Shown here: positions 1 to 5,046 of the stretch, piece after piece
Layout: the number at the start of each line of letters is the position of its first letter
How positions within the stretch are numbered: position 1 is the first letter of the stretch
Origin: Gammaproteobacteria bacterium
Lineage (GTDB): Bacteria; Pseudomonadota; Gammaproteobacteria; GCA-001735895
Direction of reading: 5' to 3'
Assembly: GCA_029864065.1 (NCBI GenBank)
Contig: JAOTUD010000270.1
Location: 1-5,046 of the forward strand
Length of the DNA: 5,046 nucleotides
The notes under the pieces: generated by a model
Told to the model about the DNA's origin: nothing
The model's database searches: none
Seen by the model: only the letters and a program-made list of their open reading frames with translations
Made by a program: the position numbers and the translations under genes

Positions 1-837
1 CACGAGTACCGGGAAGGAATCAGGCTGATGCAAAGCCTGACCGACAAGCCGATTGGCATGAATGCATTGATCGAAAAATCCTCGCAAAAATACCAGCAGC
101 GCATGTCCGAGTGGGTCGATATCGCGCTCGAGGAGGGAATACGTTTCTTTGTCACGTCGCTCGGCAAACCCGACTGGGTGGCGCAGCGGGTCCATGCCGT
201 AGGGGGTCTGGTCTACCATGACGTCACCGAACTGAAGTGGGCCAGGATCGGTCTCGACAATGGCGCCGATGGACTGATTTGCGTCAACAACCGCGCCGGG
301 GGTCACGCCGGCCAGAAGTCGATGCGGCAGCTTTACGAGGAACTGCATGATCTCGGGGTGCCGCTGGTTTGCGCCGGGGGCGTCGGTGAGGCCCGCGATT
401 TCCGCGCAGCGATGGATTGCGGCTACGCGGCCTGTCAGCTCGGGACGCGTTTTATCGCCAGCACCGAATGCCGCGCCAGCGAGGCTTACAAGCAAGCCGT
501 CGTCGATGCCGTTGAAGCGGACATCGTTTTATCGGAGCGCGTGACCGGGGTTCCGGTTTCGGTTATCAACACCGATTTTATCAGGCGCAACGGGACCCGC
601 CTGGGCTGGTTTTCGCGCTGGATGCTGTCCGGGAACAAGACCAAGCACTGGATGCGGATGTACTACGGGCTGAAGTCGGTGTGGCAGCTCAAGCGTTCGT
701 CGCTGGACGAAACGGGTGAGAACGATTACTGGCAGGCGGGCAAGAGCGTTGCCGGGATCAACGGCATCGAATCCTGCGAAGCCATCATGCAACAACTGGT
801 AAATCCCGTGGTCGAAGGCTCATGCAAAAACAATTGA
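1..837 (+). CDS. Nitronate monooxygenase-family flavoprotein, 5' end missing
   Basis: This is the C-terminal 278 residues of a TIM-barrel FMN enzyme of the nitronate monooxygenase / 2-nitropropane dioxygenase family (COG2070). The frame is open from base 1, before the first ATG at base 28, so the true start lies outside the window; family members are usually about 320-370 residues. Counting from base 1, visible signatures are GGHAG at residues 100-104, AGGVG at 125-129 (typical FMN-phosphate loop) and QLGTRF at 146-151. The His in GGHAG is conserved in the family. The C-terminal WQAGKSVAGI stretch is also typical. Known members oxidise alkyl nitronates with O2, but the family also includes NADH:quinone reductases and FabK-type enoyl-ACP reductases, so the substrate is uncertain. 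No signal peptide or membrane segment is visible in this part; the protein is probably cytosolic. It overlaps the next gene by 16 bp, suggesting co-transcription. The family call is firm; the exact reaction is not. Confidence 0.87.
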   Translation, partial: HEYREGIRLMQSLTDKPIGMNALIEKSSQKYQQRMSEWVDIALEEGIRFFVTSLGKPDWVAQRVHAVGGLVYHDVTELKWARIGLDNGADGLICVNNRAGGHAGQKSMRQLYEELHDLGVPLVCAGGVGEARDFRAAMDCGYAACQLGTRFIASTECRASEAYKQAVVDAVEADIVLSERVTGVPVSVINTDFIRRNGTRLGWFSRWMLSGNKTKHWMRMYYGLKSVWQLKRSSLDETGENDYWQAGKSVAGINGIESCEAIMQQLVNPVVEGSCKNN

Positions 838-1436
838 TTTACGTTCACGATCCCATGTGCAGCTGGTGCTGGGGATTCGAACCGACGCGCCGCAAGCTGT
901 TCGCGGCGATCGCCGGGAAAATGCCGATACGACGCCTGGTCGGCGGGCTTGCGCCTGATTCCGACGAGCCGATGCCGGCATCGATGCAAAACATGTTGCA
1001 GCAGACCTGGCAGCGCATCGAGCACATGATCCCCGGCACCAGATTCAATTACCAATTCTGGGACAAATGCAAACCCCGGCGTTCGACCTATCCCGCCAAC
1101 CGCGCGGTTATCGCGGCGCGCGAGCAGGGCGAAGACTTCGATCCCCTGATGACCGCCAGAATCCAGCAGGCCTACTACCTGGAAGCCAGCAATCCGTCCG
1201 ACAATAGCACGCTGGTCGAGCTGGCTGCCGAAATCGGGCTAGACGTGGAGCGGTTTTCAGGGCTACTCGTCAGCGAAACGCTGCAGCAGCGCCTGCTGGC
1301 GGAAATCCGGCAGACGCGCGTAATGGGAATCGACAGTTTTCCGAGCCTGGTTGTGGAAAAGGCGGGTGTAATACACCCGGTGGAATTGAATTACAACGAT
1401 GCGCAGGCGATGCTGCAGCAGATCGAGGCCGTCTAG
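822..1436 (+). CDS. DsbA-family (FrnE-like) thiol-disulfide protein with CSWC motif
   Basis: This 204-residue protein has a DsbA-like thioredoxin fold and resembles COG3531, predicted protein-disulfide isomerases. The redox motif CSWC lies at residues 13-16, right after the first beta strand (LIYVHDPM). The expected cis-proline loop is SFPSL with Pro174. Between them is a helical insertion typical of the DsbA superfamily. There is no signal peptide, because the CXXC follows almost directly on the start, so the protein is inferred to be cytoplasmic, unlike periplasmic DsbA. The ATG at 822 is supported by GAAGG at 814-818, three bases upstream and inside the preceding gene. The 16-bp overlap with the nitronate monooxygenase-like gene implies translational coupling and perhaps a shared redox role, which is inference. 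Its TAG stop shares the tetramer CTAG with the stop of the convergent HDOD gene. The substrate is unknown; 2-hydroxychromene isomerase-type DsbA relatives are a less likely alternative because the CXXC is intact. Confidence 0.85.
   Translation: MQKQLIYVHDPMCSWCWGFEPTRRKLFAAIAGKMPIRRLVGGLAPDSDEPMPASMQNMLQQTWQRIEHMIPGTRFNYQFWDKCKPRRSTYPANRAVIAAREQGEDFDPLMTARIQQAYYLEASNPSDNSTLVELAAEIGLDVERFSGLLVSETLQQRLLAEIRQTRVMGIDSFPSLVVEKAGVIHPVELNYNDAQAMLQQIEAV
1363..1379 (-). terminator. Possible intrinsic terminator for the minus-strand HDOD gene
   Basis: There is a perfect 7-bp inverted repeat, CGGGTGT / ACACCCG, with a 3-base loop. Read on the minus strand it is followed by CC and then TTTT (bases 1360-1357). 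It begins about 54 bases past the HDOD stop codon, where a terminator would be expected, but it lies inside the coding sequence of the opposing DsbA-like gene. The stem is GC-rich but the T-run is short, so it may only pause polymerase or be a chance palindrome. On the plus strand it has no T-run. Confidence 0.3.
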
Positions 1437-2263
1437 AGAATCGCTTCCCTGATCTCCTCGACCTCGATAACGCCACCGGTCATGTTGATCTCCTCGAGGC
1501 TGTCCTGCATGCCGAGGCGAACAAACGCCGGGACCTCGCCGAGGTCGACCTGCGCCAGCGGGTGACTGCTGTCGTCGAGGGTTTGCAGCAGCGCAATCTG
1601 GACTATGTCGACATAATCGGCCTTGCCATTATCGCCGTCCCGGTCGACATTGAGATGTTCGGCCGGAACCTTGACCAGGGCATCGCTAAAGCCCCAGTTC
1701 TTGAGGATAATGCTGCCCACCAGCGGATAAATTTCGTAGATCAGCCGATAGAGACGCTGCGCGTTGTTCAGTAGCTCGGAATCGCCTTCCGCCTTGACCA
1801 GGATCGGGGCAATGCCGATCGAATGGGTCAGGCCCGCCAGCAACGCGCTATCGGATTCGAGCGAGGTCGAGGTTTTGGCGATCATCGCGCTCAGCGCCGC
1901 GATATCGGTACTCTGTTTCCAGGCGCGGCGCAGGTAGTGGTCTACCACCGGGTGGGTGGCCTGAAATAATTGCTTCATGACCAGGCTGGTGGCGAGCGTT
2001 CGCACCGTATCGAGCCCCATTCGCATCGCCGCGGCCTGAACCGTTTCGGCCGAGTTGATACCTCGATACAGGGCCGAATTGCCGACCTGAACGATACGCG
2101 CCGACAGCGCCGCATCGGTTTCGATAATCTTTGCGACGTCCGCTATCGAAGCGTTGTCATCGTCTGCGGTTTCGCGAACCCTGATCGCGACCTCGGGTAG
2201 CGTGGGAAGGGGCAGGCGATCGTTTTCGAGATCGTCGACGATGGATTCTGCTGTGATGTTCAT
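1433..2263 (-). CDS. HDOD-domain signalling protein
   Basis: This 276-residue protein is built mostly of an HDOD domain, an HD-related output domain common in bacterial signalling proteins, at about residues 15-205. Diagnostic stretches are LPTLPEVAIRV at 19-29, a DAALSARIVQVGNSALYRG-type block at 50-68, AAMRMGLDTVRTL at 78-90, and a W-x-x-S element at 115-118. In the LTHSIG segment His147 is kept, but the following position, Asp in catalytic HD phosphohydrolases, is Ser148. Metal-dependent hydrolysis is therefore unlikely, as is usual for HDOD proteins, and a protein-interaction or regulatory role is inferred. No receiver, GGDEF or EAL domain is attached, and there is no signal peptide. The C-terminal 70 or so residues are acidic and not recognised. 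The ATG at 2263 has only a weak GAG upstream. It follows ygfZ on the same strand after 71 bp and may be read from the queG-ygfZ transcript or from its own promoter. Confidence 0.85.
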   Translation of the reverse strand: MNITAESIVDDLENDRLPLPTLPEVAIRVRETADDDNASIADVAKIIETDAALSARIVQVGNSALYRGINSAETVQAAAMRMGLDTVRTLATSLVMKQLFQATHPVVDHYLRRAWKQSTDIAALSAMIAKTSTSLESDSALLAGLTHSIGIAPILVKAEGDSELLNNAQRLYRLIYEIYPLVGSIILKNWGFSDALVKVPAEHLNVDRDGDNGKADYVDIVQIALLQTLDDSSHPLAQVDLGEVPAFVRLGMQDSLEEINMTGGVIEVEEIREAIL

Positions 2264-2295
2264 GCTGACTCGAGTGATTCAAAAAACTATCCCCG

Positions 2296-2301
2296 AGTAT
2301 A
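2296..2301 (-). promoter_or_regulatory. Weak candidate -10 box for the HDOD gene
   Basis: On the minus strand the 71-bp gap between ygfZ and the HDOD gene contains TATACT (five of six matches to TATAAT), which would place a transcript start near 2289 and give a leader of about 26 bases. I find no good -35 hexamer at 16-18 bp; a GTGACA lies only 6 bp away and is too close. This is suggestive only. Confidence 0.25.
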
Positions 2302-2334
2302 GATGTCTGTCACGGTTTCGCAGCGCGAATACGA

Positions 2335-3321
2335 CTAATTTTCGAACGAATAGGGCAGTTCGACGTTGCTTATTTGCGTCTCTGGTTGCCCCAGCAGCTG
2401 CAGCTCGCCGGCTTCGGCCTTCGCGATCTGCGCGACGTAAAGGCAATGGCAGATCCCCTCGGGGTCGAACTCGGCATCGACAACTTTACCGCTGCCATCG
2501 ATGTCGCTTTTTCCCGCCAGCACCAGCTCGTCGCCAGGCTGCGGCAGCTGCCCGGTTTCGAGCCTGGCGAGAAACATGCGCCGTTTCAGTTTTCCGAGGT
2601 ATTGCATACGCGCGACGATTTCCTGTCCCGGATAGCATCCCTTTTTGAAGCTGACGCCGCCCAGCGGACCCAGATTGGCCATTTGCAACACGAATTCTTC
2701 TGCCGTCTGCGGATAAATCGCTGGAATTCCGGCCCGGACCTCGGACAGGTGCCAGGACGAGTAAGCGGCAACCTGCAGCTCCGCTGCAAATTCGCTCCAC
2801 AAATCGATAGCCTCGCCCGGCGACAGGTACATCAGCAGGTAACGGCGCTGCGTGCCCAGCTTTTCCAGCTGCATGGAAATTACGCTATCGCCCTGTATCA
2901 CGCCGTTGACTTGCGTCGGCAATCTCTCGCTACGGATGATCTCTGCCCTGTCGGTCACGACCGCGAAGCGCGCGAAGTAGTCACTGGCATCGGCCAGCGT
3001 CACCCGGGATTGAACGATAAAACGGTAGAGTCGCTCCAGCAGCGGCATGATCATCGATTTCACCGTTAGCAGCAGATATCCGTTCGATACCTGGATTACC
3101 CTGAAAATACCCACCATGCGTCCCTTGGGGGTCGAATAGGAACTGAGCTGCAGGCGCGACTCGTCGATCAGGTCGATATCGTTGCTGAGCTGATTCTGCA
3201 GGAAATCGCGCGCATCTGGACCACCGACCATGATCAGCCCGAGATCATCGGCCGCACAGATAAAGTTATCGGTTGCGACGAGGTCGCTTCGACGGCCGCT
3301 AAAATCCTGCCACTGTTTCAT
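2335..3321 (-). CDS. ygfZ: Folate-binding tRNA-modifying protein YgfZ
   Basis: This 328-residue protein is close to the length of E. coli YgfZ (326). It is a GcvT-like tetrahydrofolate-binding protein that supports Fe-S enzymes, notably the tRNA methylthiotransferase MiaB. The family signature KGCYPGQE is intact at residues 227-234, with the conserved Cys229. The N-terminal half carries the expected FLQNQLSND (40-48) and STPKGRM (63-69) blocks of the GcvT-type fold. The C-terminal barrel region (about 245-315) resembles the glycine-cleavage T-protein C-terminal domain. It lacks a signal peptide and should be cytosolic. The start at 3321 is supported by AGGG about 9 bases upstream and by the exact ATGA overlap with the stop of queG, a classic translational-coupling arrangement. 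Its partner upstream, QueG, is itself an Fe-S tRNA-modification enzyme, consistent with YgfZ's role. No frameshift or missing block is visible. Confidence 0.95.
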   Translation of the reverse strand: MKQWQDFSGRRSDLVATDNFICAADDLGLIMVGGPDARDFLQNQLSNDIDLIDESRLQLSSYSTPKGRMVGIFRVIQVSNGYLLLTVKSMIMPLLERLYRFIVQSRVTLADASDYFARFAVVTDRAEIIRSERLPTQVNGVIQGDSVISMQLEKLGTQRRYLLMYLSPGEAIDLWSEFAAELQVAAYSSWHLSEVRAGIPAIYPQTAEEFVLQMANLGPLGGVSFKKGCYPGQEIVARMQYLGKLKRRMFLARLETGQLPQPGDELVLAGKSDIDGSGKVVDAEFDPEGICHCLYVAQIAKAEAGELQLLGQPETQISNVELPYSFEN

Positions 3322-4361
3322 ATCGAGTTGCCCTGTTGCCTGATTGACCAGTCCAGATGGTGTTGCACGAAGCCGCTGTGAGCGGCGTAATCCTGTTTCA
3401 GCTTAGCCAGTATATATGGATCCGGCGCCGCGTTTCCAAGCGCGATGACGATGTTTCGCAACCAGCACTGGTAACCGATGCGGCGGATGGCCGAGCCCTC
3501 CATTTTTTGCAGAAACTCCTGTTCCGACCAGCCATAACACTCCAGCAACGAAATGCAATCGAGGCCGTGACGCGGCTGAAAACCGGGCTCGCTGCTGTAG
3601 CTTGCGAATCGGTTCCACGGGCACACCAACTGGCAATCGTCGCAACCGTAGATGCGATTACCGATTGCCTCGCGAAACTCCATCGGTATCTCGGAGCGGT
3701 GCTCGATCGTCAGGTAGGATATGCATCGTCTCGCGTCGACCTGGTAAGGCTCGACGATAGCGGCCGTGGGGCAGATATCGATACAACTGGTGCATCTGCC
3801 GCAGTGATTTTGTAGCGGCGCGTCGTATTCGAGCGCCATATCGGTGTAAATTTCCCCGAGAAAAAACCAGGAACCATGTTCTCGATGCAGGATATTGCTG
3901 TGCTTTCCCTGCCAGCCGATACCCGCCTTGGTGGCAAGCGCTTTTTCCAGAACCGGGGCGCTGTCGGTAAACACGCGGTATCCCATAGGGCCGTAGACCT
4001 CGCTGATCCGGTCGGCCAATTTCTGCAGTCGCTTGCGCATCAGCTTGTGGTAGTCGCGACCGAGCGCGTAGGCCGAAACGTAGGCCAGGCTGGGATGATC
4101 GAGCAGGTTCAATAATTCCTGCTGGTCGGCGACCAGGTAATCCAGCCTGACGCAAATCACCGACAGCGTGTCGGGTATCAGTTCGGCCGGATTCAGGCGT
4201 TTGCGGACGTTGCGCGCCATGTAGCTCATTTCGCCATGGTAATTGCGCGCGATCCATTGCGCATAATGAGCATGATGCGTATCGAGGCTGACGTCGGTGA
4301 TACCGACCTGTTGAAATCCAAGCTCGAGACCGATTTGTTTGATGGTTTGCGCTTTGGACAA
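3318..4361 (-). CDS. queG: Epoxyqueuosine reductase QueG
   Basis: This protein catalyses the last step of queuosine synthesis, reducing epoxyqueuosine to queuosine in the anticodon of GUN-anticodon tRNAs, with cobalamin and two [4Fe-4S] clusters. It is closely similar to E. coli QueG throughout (for example LELGFQQVGITD, YALGRDYHKL, RRCISYLTIE, NRIYGCDDCQL, EGSAIRRIG). Numbering from a 347-residue product, the ferredoxin-like cluster cysteines are 187, 190, 193 and 197 (CxxCxxCxxxCP), with further ligands from Cys213 and the CDDCQLVCP cysteines 240, 243 and 247. The FTDSAP Asp133 matches the proposed general acid. A short HEAT-like helical region ends the protein; the long tail of E. coli QueG is absent. 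The start is uncertain: the frame is open to an ATG at 4439, but the extra 26 residues are Arg-rich, unlike the family, and span a TATAAT. I prefer TTG at 4361 (or CTG at 4367). It overlaps ygfZ by 4 bp. Confidence 0.93.
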   Translation of the reverse strand: MSKAQTIKQIGLELGFQQVGITDVSLDTHHAHYAQWIARNYHGEMSYMARNVRKRLNPAELIPDTLSVICVRLDYLVADQQELLNLLDHPSLAYVSAYALGRDYHKLMRKRLQKLADRISEVYGPMGYRVFTDSAPVLEKALATKAGIGWQGKHSNILHREHGSWFFLGEIYTDMALEYDAPLQNHCGRCTSCIDICPTAAIVEPYQVDARRCISYLTIEHRSEIPMEFREAIGNRIYGCDDCQLVCPWNRFASYSSEPGFQPRHGLDCISLLECYGWSEQEFLQKMEGSAIRRIGYQCWLRNIVIALGNAAPDPYILAKLKQDYAAHSGFVQHHLDWSIRQQGNSI

Positions 4362-4383
4362 TGACAGGCGTCTCGGAGTGGAT

Positions 4384-4389
4384 ATTATA
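4384..4389 (-). promoter_or_regulatory. Candidate -10 box for queG-ygfZ
   Basis: The minus strand carries a perfect TATAAT here, predicting a transcript start near 4377 and a leader of about 15 bases before the preferred TTG start of queG. No good -35 hexamer is visible at 16-18 bp. The position, within the 95-bp gap to the divergent crcB gene, is what makes it credible. Confidence 0.45.
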
Positions 4390-4423
4390 TTGTTGCGGAT
4401 ACGGGTGCATCTTTCCCGGCGGC

Positions 4424-4432
4424 TGGTACAAT
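4424..4432 (+). promoter_or_regulatory. Candidate extended -10 promoter for crcB-serS
   Basis: TGG directly followed by TACAAT (five of six to TATAAT) forms an extended -10 element that can work without a strong -35, and no clear -35 is visible. The predicted transcript start is near 4439, giving a leader of about 18 bases before the crcB ATG at 4457. Such a short leader leaves no room for a fluoride riboswitch. Confidence 0.45.
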
Positions 4433-4456
4433 ATCGCATTTTCGCTCAAACCTGAA

Positions 4457-4834
4457 ATGTCTATCTACATTGCTATCGCAGTGGGCGGCTCACTGGGCGC
4501 GGTATCCCGCTACTGGCTATCCGCGTCTACCTACCAGTGGCTGGGCCAGAGCTTTCCCTACGGAACTCTGATGGTCAACCTGCTCGGTTCGCTGGTAATG
4601 GGCTTTCTGTCGGTGCTGCTGGTGCACCGGTTTCACGTCAGCGACGAAATAAGGATCGGGCTACTGGCCGGCTTCCTCGGTTCGTTTACGACTTTTTCAA
4701 CCTTTGCCATGGACACGCTGCACCTGGCGGGAAACGAGGCGGTTATGAAGGCCATCGTTTATATCCTGCTCAGCGTACTTTTCTGCATTCTCGGCGCCTG
4801 GGCTGGTCTCGCCGCCGCCAAACAGATGATTTAA
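4457..4834 (+). CDS. crcB: Fluoride ion channel CrcB (Fluc)
   Basis: This is a 125-residue inner-membrane fluoride channel (family length about 125 residues; E. coli 127) that works as an antiparallel dual-topology dimer and lets toxic fluoride leave the cell. Four hydrophobic segments are visible at about residues 2-20, 36-56, 66-86 and 97-120. Family motifs are intact: GGSLGAVSRYW at 10-20 with Arg18, PYGTLMVNLLGS at 34-45 with the pore Asn41, and GSFTTFSTF at 75-83, which holds the phenylalanine-box residues Phe80 and Phe83 and the TTFST segment of the central sodium site. An in-frame ATG at 4361 would add 32 residues, but the family begins at MSIYIAIAVGG and a candidate promoter lies inside that extension, so 4457 is chosen. 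The ribosome-binding site is weak. serS begins 3 bases after the stop, matching the crcB-serS order known in pseudomonads and relatives. Confidence 0.95.
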   Translation: MSIYIAIAVGGSLGAVSRYWLSASTYQWLGQSFPYGTLMVNLLGSLVMGFLSVLLVHRFHVSDEIRIGLLAGFLGSFTTFSTFAMDTLHLAGNEAVMKAIVYILLSVLFCILGAWAGLAAAKQMI

Positions 4835-4837
4835 ACA

Positions 4838-5046
4838 ATGCTTGATCCAAAATTACTGCGCAGCGACCTCGATACCGTGGTCCAAAAATTACGTATTAAA
4901 AAATACACGCTGGACGTTGCCGGCTTCAACCGGCTGGAGGAGCGTCGCAAGGACCTGCAGGTCTCGACTCAGAAACTGCAAAGCGAACGCAACAGCAGTT
5001 CCAAGGCAATCGGGGAAGCCAAGGCTAGAGGCGAAGATATCAAGCC
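4838..5046 (+). CDS. serS: Seryl-tRNA synthetase, N-terminal part, cut by window end
   Basis: The first 69 codons of SerS are present, the class II synthetase that charges tRNA-Ser (and tRNA-Sec). The start MLDPKLLR and the segment from about residue 32 onward (LEERRKDLQ, LQSERNSSSKAIGEAKARGED) match the N-terminal domain of bacterial SerS closely. The second segment begins the long antiparallel coiled-coil arm that grips the tRNA-Ser variable arm. The frame stays open to base 5046; the catalytic domain and class II motifs lie beyond the window. The ATG at 4838 comes 3 bases after the crcB stop and has no strong Shine-Dalgarno sequence, so translation is probably coupled to crcB, and transcription probably starts upstream of crcB. 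Nothing unusual is seen in the visible part. Confidence 0.95.
   Translation, partial: MLDPKLLRSDLDTVVQKLRIKKYTLDVAGFNRLEERRKDLQVSTQKLQSERNSSSKAIGEAKARGEDIK

Noticed and set aside
28..837. The ATG at 28 as the true start of the nitronate monooxygenase-like gene
   Set aside because: The frame is open from base 1 with family-like sequence (HEYREGIRL) before that Met, and the product would lack the N-terminal part of the barrel. It is simply cut by the window.
2281..2302. Intrinsic terminator after ygfZ on the minus strand (CTAT / ATAG followed by six T)
   Set aside because: The stem is only 4 bp with an 8-base loop and AT-rich, too weak for a terminator despite the good T-run. The candidate -10 for the HDOD gene lies in the same place.
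2374..3069. A 231-codon plus-strand open frame antisense to ygfZ
   Set aside because: It lies wholly within a clearly recognised minus-strand gene, its translation resembles no family and is rich in Gln, Arg and His as expected of a GC-rich shadow frame, and it has no convincing ribosome-binding site.
4361..4456. N-terminal extension of CrcB from the ATG at 4361
   Set aside because: The 32 extra residues are absent from the CrcB family and the extended -10 candidate at 4424-4432 would fall inside it; the start at 4457 gives the normal family length.
4362..4456. A fluoride (crcB-motif) riboswitch ahead of crcB
   Set aside because: I looked for the conserved GGxGAUGG-type 5' segment and the pseudoknot arrangement and do not see them; the predicted leader is only about 18 bases. 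A covariance-model search would settle it.
1..5046. Mobile element, CRISPR array, tRNA gene or other accessory system
   Set aside because: I found no long direct or terminal inverted repeats, no spaced repeat array, no transposase or integrase, and no tRNA-like cloverleaf. All the space is filled by recognisable chromosomal genes.

Overview
This 5 kb window looks like ordinary chromosomal core-genome sequence from a gammaproteobacterium. The evidence is protein-level resemblance of QueG, YgfZ, CrcB and the SerS N-terminus to their gammaproteobacterial counterparts, moderately high GC, and a crcB-serS pair of the kind found in pseudomonads and relatives. I see no insertion sequence, phage gene, CRISPR array, tRNA or rRNA. 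Coding density is very high, with genes overlapping or nearly abutting at four of the six junctions.

Layout. (1) Bases 1-1436, plus strand: the 3' part of a nitronate monooxygenase-family flavoprotein gene, overlapping by 16 bp a cytoplasmic DsbA/FrnE-like thiol-disulfide protein with a CSWC motif. (2) Bases 1433-4361, minus strand, read right to left: queG (epoxyqueuosine reductase), ygfZ (folate-binding protein for Fe-S enzyme maintenance and tRNA modification) joined to it by an ATGA overlap, then after 71 bp an HDOD-domain gene. The HDOD gene meets the DsbA-like gene head-on, and the two share a palindromic CTAG as their stop codons. (3) Bases 4362-4456: a 95-bp divergent promoter region. 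(4) Bases 4457-5046, plus strand: crcB (fluoride channel), then 3 bp later the beginning of serS (seryl-tRNA synthetase), cut by the window edge.

Functional theme. queG, ygfZ and serS all serve tRNA maturation or charging. QueG carries two [4Fe-4S] clusters, and YgfZ is known to support Fe-S enzymes, so their tight coupling makes biochemical sense. The NMO/DsbA-like pair may form a small redox unit, but its substrate cannot be read from sequence. The HDOD protein is probably a regulatory scaffold: the second residue of its HD dyad is replaced.

I found no convincing undescribed system. The points worth a second look are small-scale: the shared CTAG stop, a possible minus-strand terminator embedded in the opposing gene, the queG-ygfZ coupling, and the queG start, which probably uses a non-ATG codon.
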